Source: Corythucha ciliata
Lineage: Eukaryota; Arthropoda; Insecta; Hemiptera; Tingidae
Reading direction: 5' to 3'
Assembly (NCBI GenBank): GCA_038030265.1
Contig: CM075941.1
Coordinates: 56,211,952-56,275,951, forward strand
Length of the DNA stretch: 64,000 nt
In this document: positions 19,500 to 31,573 of the stretch, one piece after another
Position numbering within the stretch: position 1 is the first letter of the stretch
Layout: every line of letters begins with the position of its first letter
Translations under genes and position numbers: made by a program
The notes under the pieces: model-generated
Told to the model about the DNA's origin: nothing
The model's database searches: none
What the model saw: only the letters and a program-made list of their open reading frames with translations

Positions 19500-19690
19500 G
19501 TTTGGAGTGCCTCACACTTCGCCGGTCAAGCGAAAAATAGCGTTCGCAACTCGTGAGGAGCGTCTTTACGCTCGGCTCGCAACTCGGCTTCGCATCTCTA
19601 TCGCCAAACACAACTCGCGCGTAAAGTGACGCTTTACTCACACTTTGTGAAATATACTATTTCGCGTGTAAAGTTCGAATTTACTGGCAA
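19500..19690 (+). repeat. Dispersed repeat family C, copy 1
   Basis: Blocks AGCGTTCGCAACTCGTGAGG, a GC-rich middle, and GTGAAATATACTATTTCGCG recur in the same order and orientation at 19955-20100 and 42590-42750. The spacing of the blocks is kept (about 100-130 bp). It may be a short transposon or SINE-like repeat; no tail or ends can be set. It is preceded (19440-19500) by TACGTCACTACTAGGAGTGA-type short palindromic text. Confidence 0.55.
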
Positions 19691-19954
19691 AAAACAACCG
19701 CAGGAAGTCGAGAGATACACACCAGTGATGTAAAAACTTTACCTCACTAAAAAGTAGTGGCGTAAAATTTTACCTCACTGAACAGGGGAAGACGGGGGTG
19801 GGACGTAACTAGGCAACCTGACGTGACTAGGCTTCCGCTTTATAATTATGTAGTTGACCGAACGTTATCAATGGCACGTGAATGAAAATTGACTCTTTTT
19901 TTTTTTTTTTTTTGGCTTATGTCAAAAGCTGGGTACACAACTCACGTACCTACA

Positions 19955-20100
19955 CAACTGTACACAACTCGTGGGGAGTAGAATTGCCTCGCTCGTTTTT
20001 TTCAGCTCACTCTGCAGCGCCTCGTCAGCCAAACAAAACTCGCGTGCAAAGTTCTACTTCCCTCACTCGTTGTGTAATGTGCTGTTTCCGAAAGAGCCAA
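19955..20100 (+). repeat. Dispersed repeat family C, copy 2
   Basis: TGTACACAACTCGTGGGGAG, CCTCGTCAGCCAAACAAAAC and CTCGTTGTGTAATGTGCTGT parallel the blocks of 19500-19690. A T-run of about 19 lies just before it at 19896-19914. Confidence 0.5.
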
Positions 20101-21784
20101 ACCAACCGTAATTGTTTTCAAAAACAAAGCCCTCAAAATTGGGATTTCCAACGCATAACCCACGAAATTGGTTTTTTTCAAAGCGAAATCCTCGTTATAG
20201 GGTTTTTCAAGAGTACAGACCCGCGGAATTGATTTTGCAATGAGCAAGGCCCGCGAAATTGATTTGTTGAAGGTGGAAACCCCACAAAATAATATTTTCT
20301 GAAAGAGGTAAACCCCCCAAAAATCCGTGAAATTTAGTTTTTCTCACGCTAGTCATGTTTGCTCTTGCAAACATCCTCTGCGAAATTGGAGTTTGAAAGA
20401 GCCAAAATCACGAGATCTGTTTTTTCGTCATTAGTTTTTCACCGAATTAGATTTTGAAATTAATCGAACCTGCAAAACTGATTTTATAAAGAGCTAAAGC
20501 CGAGAAATTTCAAGAAAACGAAAGAGCAAATCCTACGAAATTTAGTTTTTTACCCCCCCCCCTCTCCTTCCCTGACATTTGAATGACACGAATCCGTAAA
20601 ATTTTGTTTTCAAATAGCAAAAATCTGTGAAACTGGAGTTTGTAAAAGCAAAAAAAAGAAAAAGAAATTTGTTTTTTAAATTACCCAAATACGTGAATTT
20701 GGTTTTTCGAAAGAACAATAGTATTTGTACCCCTAGGCATGAAAGGCATATTTTTCGAGGCTCAGAATACGCCTTTCTGCCGAGGTGCACACATGATTTT
20801 TTATCCTACGCAAGAAAAGGAACACAATTAGTAAATTATAGGTCGACAAGTTTCTTATGGACCAAAAGATGTGGTAAATTCAGTTAACTTTCTGAACACG
20901 TGTTCCTAGAACCATATGGAAATTCGGGCCCTCAGGGTCGATTTGTCAAGTTATTGTATTCAGTATAAAACTGGAAGGTGGAATAAAAATTATACGTTTG
21001 CCCGTCCGTATTTGACAAAATACAAAATAAAAGTGCATCTAGACAAACGACAACGCCTCTGTAAGTGGGAACGGCATCGGTCCGTATGGAGGAGTGAGGA
21101 GAGATGCGTTGCTTGGCAACGAGAAGAACCCCTGCAGGAATAGGACACAAAATGCGATAGTCATCCTAAGCGCATCTTGATGGCATATTTTGGCAAAAAT
21201 TTTCATGCCTAGACATGAAAATCGTATTTTCATGACAGTTGTGGGTCATGAAAGCACGCGTTTTCACATCGAGTAGGATAAAAAATTAGTTTTTTCGAAT
21301 GAGCCGAACCGGAAAACCCATTTTCAGAAAGAGCAAACGCCACGAAACTTGGTTTATGAATAAGAAGAGTGCAAATACCCAAAATCGTTATTAGAGGTAG
21401 CAAAAATTCGCGAAATTGGATTTTAAGGGGTCAAAGCCGCGACATTTGTTTAAGGAAATTTTGATTTGGAAGGACCAAAATCATGACATTTATTTTATCG
21501 AACAAGCCGAATTTGTTTTTAGAATTAACCACTAATTAAAGAAAGAGCAAAGGCCTTGAAATCCCCGAAATTGGGGTTTGAAGGAGCAAAATCGAAGAAA
21601 TTTGGTTTTGAAGAGCACCAACTTGGGAAAACCGATCAGTCTATAGCGATAGGCGTGATTGTCTAAAACAAACAGATTCTTGAGCGATCACCTCGCGAAT
21701 TTCAGAGCCAAAGAAACCCCTCCCCCCTTATCGAGCGCCCCCCCCCCCCGACGTTTTGGCTCAACGGTCAAAAATGTCACTTAC
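20100..21784. repeat. Intron: type 2 repeats around an unassigned block
   Basis: 20100-20560, 20590-20720 and 21280-21720 are type 2 fields ('GCCAAACCcGCGAAATTGG'). 20720-21280 is different, with a short inverted pair TGATTTTTTATCCTAC (about 20793) and its complement (about 21278), so it may be one insertion of about 0.5 kb. C-runs at 20554 and 21746-21760. No gene is seen; the exon at 21785 follows directly. Confidence 0.5.
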
Positions 21785-21914
21785 TAGCTGCTTGAAGGGC
21801 CTGAAGTTTCTGCGGCGTTACTTCAGTAACTCGAGACCAACGTCGAATCTCCGGTTGAAAAGTCCAATTCTCGCTCAAAGCACACTGGTCCTCTTCATCT
21901 GAGTCATCCACTCT
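21785..21914 (-). CDS. cv-c: Exon: acidic patch and WTFQ/RRWSR motif after SAM
   Basis: A 130-bp exon encoding RVDDSDEEDQCALSENWTFQ, then RRWSRV and a short Gln/Ala-rich tail. The acidic cluster followed by WTFQ and RRWSR is a signature of DLC proteins just after the SAM domain, so this short exon is assigned with confidence although it is isolated by more than 7 kb on each side. The acceptor is CTGTTTCAG and the donor GCTA/GTAAGT. It enters in phase 0 and leaves in phase 1; the split codon with the next exon is AGC (Ser). A C-rich tract and a G-rich tract flank the exon closely on the two sides. Confidence 0.92.
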
Positions 21915-24790
21915 CTGAAACAGACCGGAAGAGGATCGTCAATAATAGTTGAAACCGGTAATAGAGCGGGGGGGGGGGTATAATTGTTGAACGTCCCGAA
22001 TTTCGGTATAATTCATTTAATTAGAATTAGAATTACTACCCGCAAATACAATTTGTATTCCGTAAACATATAAATTCAGACTGATCAATTCACGGATTTA
22101 AAGGGAATGGGCGAAACAGAGAATATGCGCGAAATGAACTGGCAGCAGCGTAGGCACTAAAACGCAATAAAGTCCCCATTTGTCGTCTCACAGCATCGCA
22201 TTAAATTGGTTATAACAAGACGCCTGAGAAAGTACAAAAAACAAAAAACTTTCTAAGAGTCAAACGAAAATGACTATAAAACCGATGATAAACAACGTAA
22301 TAAATAATCGTGAATTTAGGAGTGAAATGATCGAAATGGCGCATACGTCCCAGGGAATGAAAATACGTAAAAATTAATAAATAAAAACTAATTTTTGAAA
22401 GCTTGGCGCGTCGTACCCCGTACTTAAAATTTACCACACCGTTAATTGAAAGCTGCGATTATCATATAAACGTAGAATCCTAATTCCTATAAGCTTTGAA
22501 AGTTGAAAGCCTCGAAACAGAAAATGAACGTATAATTCCAATGATTTTAATTGAAATGTTAGTAAAAATCCACATCTCAGTCAGAAAACAAGAGGACTTT
22601 CGAAGTTTCAGGAACTCGAAAAACCACTCTCACACCTCCCTTTTTTTTCTTCTCCAACATCCAATGTTAACGCATAACCAAACGCGTCAAAGTTTGGAGA
22701 CGAGTTCTATTAGCTCCTTATAAGGAGTGACAAGAAGGTGAAGAAAACAAAATTGATTGGTTTCTTTTGGAGAGCATGGCCATCATTGACGAAAAAATTT
22801 ACAGAAAATTATTTTTAAAAGCTTCTTTTCATAATAAAAAAAAAGCGGAAATTAATTTTTCTTTTGCGAAATGGGAATATCCAATTAACTGACAAAAACA
22901 AAGGGAGTGTCTTTAAAAAAAATTGAGTCTTCTCTACCTAAATTCATGCTTAATTCAATAAGGGAAAGGGAATATTACTTTGAATAAGTTTAAGCTTTCG
23001 TTTCCTTTAATTAGGTACCCACCTTCCTTTTTGAAATGAAACATTTTTTTTAATTTTAATTAATGGTTTTGGTTGGGGAGAATAAGTATAAGAAATAGTC
23101 AAGACGTCGAGCCAAAACTGAGGGGTCACATAGGTGAGATTGCCGAGGTTCACTCAATCCTATGAACACCCTTGAATCGTCGAAATTATGAGAAAAGGAG
23201 GAGAATAAAGCAAGGTTGTAACTTATAATGAGACTCATTGTTTAAACTGATCGGCTTTAAAAAAAAAAAACAACCGATGGACCACAGTGAAGTTACTGCT
23301 GAGAGAGAGAGGCTTCCCGACGAGGGGGTTTAATTTATCTTTAAAGCGAGGTTAATCTTTGCCTTTTGTGCCTGCTAAACTGATATTCGCCAACTGATCA
23401 TTCGAACTTCCCCCTCCTCACCACTCCTCTTCATCATTTACCACCCTGACATAAAAGCTGAAGCGAGAGGCGCACAAGCTCAAAGCCAAAGTGTTTCAAG
23501 CTCTTGACCTTTAAAGAAGCGTTTTCACTGGTATTAAGTACGTACATTTCTCATCTGGAAGGGTCATTTATTGGTTGGCCTTCTTGACGTTCAAGGTCAA
23601 TTTAGTAGCTTTGATCATGAAGTCTAAGCAACACTAGGCGTGAATAGAGAAAATAAAGAAACCAATAGGGGGGGGGGGATAGTTCAACGATTGGTGCACT
23701 TTTTGACACTAACAGACCAATTGAATCTCTCAAATGAAGGTGAATAGCTAGAGACTTTTCTCGATTTTTGGGAGATCCATGGCATATTTCGCTTCGTAAT
23801 TTAAAAGGGAACGATACATTATGCATTTCCACACGTGATGCCGCATATATCACCAGAGCTCCGTCATTCCTGCGCTGTTTATGTCTGTGTTTTCAAGCAT
23901 CACTCGGTGGGACGATAGTAATTACGTCCCGGAGACGGTGTGAAAGGAGGGGGTGGAGAAGAGTTAAATATCGGCGTCCAAACGCGACAAACTGGTGCAT
24001 TGTGAACTCGCCCTTACCCACCACCGTCATGATTGATCGCATACCTTACCACTAAAAGCCATCCTGCCTCGAGAATTTCCTTCAAAATACTCCGCCGTAG
24101 GCGCAATAACATATCGAGGGGTTTAATTTCCAAGTTCTGTTCAGTTTGAACTGCTCACTATGCGGGTAATGCCCACTTTGTGACTCATTCAAGCTAAATT
24201 GCCATATCGTGCATTTTTGGGGACCAAATATGAGAATCGGAGGGGAGGGGGATTCTCTGATTCCCTTCACTAACCAGAAAAACATGAAAGAAATGGCATT
24301 TTCAGTTTCTAGGCTGTTTCGGAGGGTCAAAGTGCGATTTCGGTGTAGCACAACAGCACGTTAGCTACCTTTCACAGTATCAGCCACCAGCAGACGTACA
24401 AGGCTACTATGGATTAGAGTTTTTTTAATCAACTTTAGCTGCTACGTTTCCTCCTGATAATACGAATTCGGTTTTTTTTTTGCAATTTTAGCCTACAACT
24501 AATGCCCGTGCATAATTTTCCAAAGGACAGCGCACATGGATCTGTGGCCCTTGGTGCCCCCCCCCCCTTTTCATCACTAAATCAGTTTTCTATTGGACTG
24601 GCCTCCTTGCGTTCGTCAGTGAGTAGATGAGAGGAAGTAGCAGTTATTGGTGGGGTGGGGTGAGGTTTATGGATCCACTTCGTTAGAGTTGGTTTTTTGG
24701 GAGGAAATTCCGCGATGGTTTCCGGCGTGCCACATTCGCAAACTTTGGGTTTTCAAAGAGACAAATCGGGAAATTGCGTATTTTAAGGGA
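21915..24790. other. Intron, mostly unassigned AT-rich sequence
   Basis: No recognisable gene or dispersed repeat from 21980 to about 24480. It contains runs of G/C at 21969-21979, 23668-23678 and 24547-24558 and a poly-A at 23260. The short open frames on both strands around 23600-24060 overlap each other and match nothing that I know. This is one of the longest stretches in the introns without field repeats. Confidence 0.5.
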
Positions 24791-24795
24791 CCACG

Positions 24796-24960
24796 TAGTG
24801 ATGAGCAAAAAAGGTCTTGGTCTTGCGGTCTCACGAGACTCTTGCAGCAAGACCAAGACTCTCTAACGGCTGCAAGACCAAGACTTTCTACAAGAACTTA
24901 CGAACGAGTCTTGCGCAAGACCAAGACTGTGTTGCAAGAGTCTTGCAAAAGAAGTTCTGC
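24796..24960. repeat. CAAGACCAAGAC-rich repeat with TAGTGATGAGC start
   Basis: TAGTGATGAGCAAAA is followed by at least seven copies of GTCTTGGTCTTG or its complement CAAGACCAAGAC in both orientations, giving many possible hairpins. TAGTGATG.. is a common hAT-type terminus in animals, so this may be one end of such an element; no partner was found. Related GACCGAGACCGAGA text lies at 26520-26740, 27832-27850 and 28826-28880. Confidence 0.5.
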
Positions 24961-26055
24961 TTTCAAAAACCAAATTTTGTGGGTTTTGCTCTTCCAAGAA
25001 CACATTTTGCGGATTTGGATACGTTAAAACCCAGTTTTGGCGATTTTTTCCCCATCAAAAACAAATTTTCTTGGCTTTAGCTCTTAATTTAAATCAGTTC
25101 TAGGAAGAAAAAGAAAGAAGGAAGGGGGGGGGGAAGGTTTCCGGCTTGTTCGAAAAATGTTCTTTGCTACAAACTAACGACAATTTGTGATTTTGGATTT
25201 TTTCAACCACCATTTCGCCGGAGATTTTCACTCATAACAAAAGTCACAGATTTGGCACCTTCAAAATCCAATTTCACAGATTCTTGCTATTTCGAACCCC
25301 TCAATTTCGCTCGCTATTAAATTCGAAATTACGTGGTTTTAGCTCTCATTGAAATTAGTTTTTTACAGCTTTGGCTCATTCAGAAAACTTATTTCGCTCT
25401 TTTCAAACCAAGTTTTGCATATTTGCACTCTTTCATAACGTAATTTCGTGAATTTGGCTTCTTCAAACACTCACAGATGTTTGCTATATAAAAACCGAAC
25501 TTGAGTTTGGCCTTTTCTGATGAAATCTGTTCCACGGCCAATTATAAAAACTAAATTGTCGAAAAACGAAAAAACAAATTTCTTGATTTTGGCGCTCAAC
25601 CATATTTTCGCTCTTCCACAATCAAATGTCACCGATTTTGCTCCTTTGAGATACCAAACTTCACGAAATTTTGCCATTTTAAATCCTAATTTTGCGTATT
25701 TTCATTATTAAAAAAAAAAAAATTGTGGCCTTAGTTCTTTTTGGAATCAGTTTTACAGATTTCGCTATTTCGAAAAACAAATGCTGCTTTTTCAAAAAGA
25801 AATTCACGGATTTGGTTGGTTGAAATACCAAATTTCGCCATATCGGTCATCGGCTCTCATTAACGCCAGTTTCGTGGATGTCCGCTGTTTAAAAGTCAAA
25901 TTTTGCGAATTTGGCTCCTTCAAACTCCAGTTTTTCTGAAATTTTGCTCTTTCAAAAACCAAATTCACATTCGCGCGTTAAAACCTGATTTCTTGGATTG
26001 GGAACCTTAAAAAACCAATTTCGGGGATTTACGCTATATTAAAATCAGCTGTTCC
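24960..26055. repeat. Intron: type 2 repeat field, reverse orientation
   Basis: About 25-30 diverged units like 'TTcaaaaaCCAAATTTCGcggaTTTGgctc', spaced about 35-40 bp, nearly uninterrupted. A G-run is at 25125-25133. No gene is seen. Confidence 0.7.
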
Positions 26056-26067
26056 TAACCAGGTGGA

Positions 26068-26190
26068 CAGCCCCCCAATTCTGTAACTTTTAACGCGTGC
26101 GTTAGCGAAATTAACAAGGTGAATAATTGAAAGTAATCAGCTGAGAAATTTTGCTAACGCACGCGTTATGAGTTACAGAATAGAGGGGCT
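26068..26190. mobile_element. Palindromic MITE with AACGCGTGCGTTAGC in its arms
   Basis: CAGCCCCCCAATTCTGTAAC plus TAACGCGTGCGTTAGC at the left is mirrored by GCTAACGCACGCGTTA and GTTACAGAATAGAGGGGCTG at the right: arms of about 40 bp around a core of about 45 bp. Sits in the type 2 field. Duplication not resolved. Confidence 0.75.
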
Positions 26191-26519
26191 GGTTTGGTTC
26201 GTTCAAAAAAGTAATTCAGCCCGTTCGAAAACCAAATTTCGTTATTTTGGCCATCTCAAACCACACATTGTTGTAGGAGGGTGGGGCAGGTTACATTTTT
26301 TTAAATAGCATACGGCGAAATATGAAGGAAAAATACGAAGAACATCCAAAAAATATCGGAGGTGGGGATAAATGAATAAAACTGAAAAAAGAAATTTTTC
26401 ATTTCATAAATTCCGAACTAGGTTGTTTTTTCGATATGCAATACAATAGTGGTCTTTAAAAAGAAAAAACAAAAACAAAAAACAAAAGACAGACCACTCG
26501 AAGTAAATACGAAAAAATT

Positions 26520-26738
26520 ATAACAGCCAACAAAGCAAGACCAAGATCAAGATCAAAACTGAGTCAGCAAGAACAATACCGAGACCTTAGAGTCTTGGTC
26601 TTGCTTTGCTAATTGAATTCAAGAACCTACGATATTTCGCTTGTGGCCCGGTCCCCTTAGTGATGCACCGAGACCGATAAAAGTATCGGTCTCGAAACCG
26701 AGACCGAGATTGGATTTTCTGGACCGAGACCGAGACTA
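26520..26738. repeat. CAAGACC / GACCGAGACC repeats
   Basis: Two clusters: CAAGACCAAGATCAAGATC near 26535, and CGAGACCGATAAAAGTATCGG-like text (AGTGATGCACCGAGACCG at about 26661) with repeated ACCGAGACCGAGA. The second begins with TAGTGATGCACC, like other hAT-type ends. Confidence 0.5.
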
Positions 26739-27850
26739 AAGCCCCACGCACACGATGCGTTTTTTGAAGGAGGATTGTCTGCCTGTTTTGAAAAACCATC
26801 CGGTCACTACCTGGGATCATTTGTTGTTTTTTTTTCACCCTGCAAGTGAACATTCCTCGAATTTTCCTCAAAGCTCCCTCACAAACTGGGAAAATTATAA
26901 TAATAACATGTGATTCTACAGTTTTCGAGGAAGGTTAGAGTCGAGGAAATTTCGAGGAGTGACTTAGCATGCGGGCCTAAAACGACTTGGCATACGCGGG
27001 CTTAAGTCTCGTTTTCTCAAGATTAAGGCCCATTTTCCTAGGAAGGAATCGATTTTTTGTATTAACGCAACGAAAACGTTACGTTTTTAGACGTTTTTGA
27101 CAATTTAGAATATTGATTTTGCGTTCATCCCGTAGAAAAGTTTCCGTAGATTACGAAACTGCCATCACTTTTGGAAAAAAGTGAAGTAGAAGCTGAGAAA
27201 TAACAGTTTTTCGGCGAAAAATACAGTTGCGCCTAAAAATCACTAAAAAAAGTATTACTCAAAAACAAAAAGAGATAGGCCACTATCCGAATAGGACTTT
27301 TTTATCCCATTTTTTGTGTACTATTACCCAATTTTTTTTTTGCTACTCAAAACCGACCACCCTGTATTGCACGCTGGTTTTTAAAAACATAAATATCGTC
27401 GGCTAAGGCGTGATACCTCGTAAGTGACAATTTGGCAAAAAATATGTTTTGGTATCAAATTTTTCGTTAGATACGTAACTTGATTATCATAAATTTTGTT
27501 TTCAAGATAATCAATATATTTTTTTATGGGAGAATTGCCAAAAATTTCAAATTAATGAAAAATAGGGATTTTTAAAATGATTTTTTGTTCTCCTGAAAAG
27601 TTTGGTTTTTGGACATACGAGGTATCACGCTTTAGTCGACGATATGTTCCTTGGTTGTTTATGAAAAACCATCATGCAATAAAGCTTCAAACATTGCATC
27701 GTGTGAACAGGGCTTTAAGCTCGGTGCACACGATGCATTTTTCGAAGCATGTTTACATGCAGGGTGAAACAAAACATACGATCCCCGGTAGTGACCGGAT
27801 GGTTTTTCAAAACAGGCAGACAATCCTCCTTCGTGGCTTAAGTCTCGGTC
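26739..27850. mobile_element. Cluster of nested palindromic insertions, including an inverted pair
   Basis: 26767-26855 and 27753-27832 are inverted copies that share GATTGTCTGCCTGTTTTG, AAAACCATCCGGTCACTACC and CACCCTGCA. Both belong to a family whose ends carry GCACACGATGCRTTTTT (26747 and 27725; a further end TGCATCGTGTGAACAGGGC at 27694). The left copy is cut short by a Harbinger-like fragment (about 26853-26977, ending TTAGCATGCGGGCC). Inside lies another palindrome, 27362-27690, whose arms share GCGTGATACCTCGTA and TATTGCA..TGGTTTTT. The order of insertion is inferred, not proven. Confidence 0.6.
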
Positions 27851-30535
27851 TCGGTGTGATAGAAATAGCACATACAATACATTTATGATGCATGTAGTGC
27901 CAGTATAGATCTTTTTACACAAGAATGAACCCAATCTAATGCTCCCCTCTCCGGCCTAAAGGGTGAAACCGGTTCCGGTCTTTAGCTTAGGTTTAGCGGT
28001 TAGGTCTTAGGTTTCTACACCTAAGCCTCAAAGCATCAAAGGGCGAATCGGAGACCATTTAGGGGGCGGGGGGGAATCTAAAACCCTCCCGTAGAATAGC
28101 CCCCTCCCCACTTAAACCACGCTCCCCACAGAGATTTCAGCGATTTGAAAAGGCCTACTATCCAACTAGGGGTAATCCCATTATTACCACCACTCTTGGA
28201 TCGGACGTAAACGCGCTATTAACTTGTTCCCCTCAAAAGTGAAGCATTTTGACCTTACGTAGCCCACAAAATGTAGGGTTATTACATAGAGCTTGTGAGC
28301 CAAGGATTATTATTACAGTACGCCTACATCGTTTCGAATTATTATTTTGTGAACGGTACTATTCATTCCGGTCCGGTCTTTACCGAAAGGCCTTACCGGA
28401 CCGATTTCACCACTTCTCCGGCTATTAGACGTCAATTACAAACCGCCCAAAATGAGAGACTATATTGCCTACAATATGGATGGAATCGAATCCACTTGCG
28501 AGGAGGGGGTCACAAATTAAAAATGTTCCATAGCCGACCACCAGCTGTCGGAGCGAATCAGACAAGACTGTGAATTCCAGATGCCCACCAAATTGAACTA
28601 ATTGTTCAGTCATTGTGACTCGTGACCAACAGTTTTTGCTCCTCTCCGCCACTTTGCATTTAATCGCTTTCAGTTCCATTAACATATACTTATTTTCATG
28701 AAAATTTCACTTGGGCATAGGCAGATCTAGGGGGCGCAGTAAAATTGCTCTAAACATATGGGTGAGTAGGTGGTGGGGGTGTACTGTGGTAGGAAGTTGG
28801 GTTTTAATCCCCCCCCCTCCTATCAATAGACAGAGACGAGATCGAGATCATCTTCCTAATGATTGAGACCGAGATGTCCAAGTCTCGTGACGGCGGCGTC
28901 GTGCCGTCCCTTAAAATAGGCAATTTTCCGGATTGCCTCTTTGAAAACCCAAAGTTTAAGAATGTGGCACGTCGGAAACCATCCCCGAAATTGGGGTCTG
29001 TAATCGTCAAAATCCGCGAAATTTGGACTTCGAAAGAATCAAACCCACGGAATTGCTTTTTTAGAAGGACCCACGCCATGAAATTGCCCTTTTTTTGAAT
29101 GAGTCAACCAGTCGAAACTGTCAATCCTAGCTACTGAATGCATTGTTAAGGTCATGGAACCTTGACGGAGGGAGGGGGGAGGAGAACAATTGGGAAATAC
29201 ATACATGTATAATATGTACCTACATATGAACATACAGTGAGGGACCACGCCCCAATGAATGGTTAAGCGTTTTGACAATCAGATTTTTAGAATTTGCGTA
29301 ATGTCACCCGGCAGAAAGAGGGGGAAGATGAAAACAAAAAACAAATTGACGCGGGCGGAGGAAGGTGGCGAATTGCTATTGATGAAACAATTGCTTCAAG
29401 TTTGGGGTCAACAATGAAGAACAAGGGTACTGGAGTAAGCGATGAAAGAGAGAGAGAGAGTGAGTAAGAGAGTGAGTGAATGAGAAACCCCAAAAGCCCG
29501 CGGTTTGTTGTTCGAGGGGAAGACCCACCGCACCGGCGTTGAGACAATCAATGGAAAACGCTAGACACGCGTCCCTCCCCATTTCCCGAAACCACTCTTC
29601 ACCAACCATTTTAGAATATCGAGCTCAACCTGACAATTATTGTCCTTTCAAAGGGAGTCACAATCAACCCCCTCACCTTTCCACCTTTAACGCATACAGC
29701 TTCAGTCACCCTTACGCTTCGGCAAGGCTTCAAATTGAAATCCCCTCCCCCCATCAAACCACTAAACCATACCTTTCAACCCAGCCATCATTTAGCATAA
29801 AGTTGATGCTCCCTCGAAAAGCCTCCTCCTTTCTTAACTCTGTCCCTCTGATAAAACTTAATTACGTTTCATTTTTTATGCCCCCCCCCCCACCAATTCT
29901 ACTCCTCCCATCGAAAATCTTTCGAAATGCAATGTAATATCCTGAAGCACCCTAAAATCATCAGTGCGGGGTTTGTCTATCAATGATCCGATTTAATTTT
30001 CGAGGGCATTTAGAAACTTCATGGCAAATTACGCAATTTGTGTGAACTGCACTGAAAAAGATCATCCTCGCGGTACAATTTTAAACTTACGAGACGTATT
30101 TACACAACTGGTGGTTATTGAATAAATAAAACTTGAGGCTTGAGGAGGGAAAACATATTTATTACTCTCCTGAAAGATAAGGGTATAATTTAATTTTTCG
30201 CCTCCTTTTTTTTAAAACGATTGAAGTTTTCACGAGCTATCGTCAGCTATGCTAAGAGTTTTTTTTTATGTTGTTCCAACCTCTTTTACTAATAAATTCT
30301 TTTTAGCTCTCGTTATAAATTTTGGAAAGGGGTTCTACTGATGTTGGAGAGAGTGTTTACATTTTTAAAGAAACAAGAAGAGGGTTGAATGGAAAAGAAA
30401 CAAACGGGCCATAATGTTTAATTTATTAAAATTACCTCGTTAACGTTCAGTCGATGTCTCGACGGTTTAAACTAATGTTTGGCGGAAGAAAGGAGGTAAA
30501 CACACACACACACACACAAAAACAGCGGAACTTAC
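27851..30535. other. Intron: mixed unassigned sequence
   Basis: 28350-28405 has short inverted GGTCCGGTCTTTACCG / CGGTAAGG text. CATAGGCAGATCTAGGGGG at 28717 looks like a hAT-type end, but no partner was found. 28880-29110 has type 2 units. 29110-30535 holds AG and CA simple repeats (29448-29470, 30503-30518), a C-run (29881-29892) and otherwise nothing that I recognise. Confidence 0.45.
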
Positions 30536-30678
30536 CGTCTGTTTAGGAGGAGCGTCGAGCTTCATGTTGGCGCAACGATTGAGAGAGTGGAGCCGTCTGA
30601 AGAGTGATTGAAGGGAGTCGGGATCGAGGAACGGATGATCCTTCTGAACTCCGTTCACATCGATGGGGAATTGTAAAT
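30536..30678 (-). CDS. cv-c: Exon: second half of SAM domain
   Basis: A 143-bp exon that completes the SAM helices: DLQFPIDV, then a five-residue linker, FLDPDSLQSLFRRLHSLNRC and ANMKLD. The family pattern of FPIDI followed by a Leu-rich last helix and NKCA-MKLE is clear. The acceptor is a run of more than ten T then CAG; the donor is ACG/GTAAGT, immediately followed by a GT-rich run (rc of a CA repeat) in the intron. It starts in phase 1 and ends in phase 0, matching both neighbours. In this family the SAM domain binds partners such as EF1A1 and can restrain the RhoGAP domain; that is family knowledge, not visible here. Confidence 0.94.
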
Positions 30679-31573
30679 CTGAAAAAAAAAAAAAAGTGCG
30701 TCTTATCTCTCGGGGAAATCATTCACAAAGTCCTATATGGGACTTCACGAGACGTTTCGAAATTTTAAACGAAAATTGAGTGGCGAATGAGTGGGAAAGG
30801 GATGGGAGGAGGAGGAGGGGGGATTTCTGAACCTGTACATCCGCGGAGGGGGGAGGGAACGCTACCACTTTATACAGTGAATAAAATGGAGCTTAGCAAT
30901 TAGAAAAAAAATGATAATAAACTGTAAGATATAAGAGAGGGAGAGAAGAAAAGAAGCAACTTAGTGGAATTGTGGATGAATCGGTAATTGCAGGCGGGGC
31001 ATTTTTTTTTTTTTTTTTCTCGTCAAGTCGTCTAGTCTTCCCCTTAACTTGATTCAAATATCTCTCCCTCTTGTTCTCTCATCCTGGACTTGACATACCA
31101 AGGTTCCTGTTCGATGCCCGGTCAAGAGCTTTTTCATCTCGTATAGCAGCAGACACTTGTGTGGAGAAGGTTGTAATGGTGGGAGGGGAGGAAGGGTTCA
31201 AAGAAAAAAAGATCTGAATCTTAAACTGGGATCTCTATCTCAAGGATTTAGCAAATAAAGCAAAGGAGGTCATTAGCAGTTCAAAGATTAAACTCAATTT
31301 TTTTTTTTAGGTATGATATTGTGCCCATTCAAAGCGCACTTCACCCGTGTAATAAGGTGTAAGTGGTGTACCAAAAAAAAAAGGAGCGAACTGAATAAAT
31401 AATTGTGGGGGGGGGGGAAACAAAACAGTTTTCAACACAATGGGAAAATGTGTTACTTTTAACGACGGCCAAACCACCGCCCCTCGTGAGGTCAAGTCCA
31501 TTGCTCCGCTCCCCCCAAGGGAAGACCAAGCACTTTATCAGTGGATGTGACAGAGAGGGAAGGGGGGGCAGGG
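30679..31573. other. Intron, unassigned
   Basis: AT-rich sequence with purine-rich tracts (30800-30960), a T-run of about 18 at 31001-31018 and a G-run at 31407-31417. No gene or dispersed repeat is seen. Confidence 0.45.

Noticed and set aside
24647..25080. 126- and 87-codon frames rich in KTK, RLS and DQD
   Set aside because: They translate the CAAGACCAAGAC repeat cluster.
29476..29937. 153-codon plus-strand open frame
   Set aside because: Proline- and serine-rich because it runs through pyrimidine-rich simple sequence and a C-run; matches nothing that I know.
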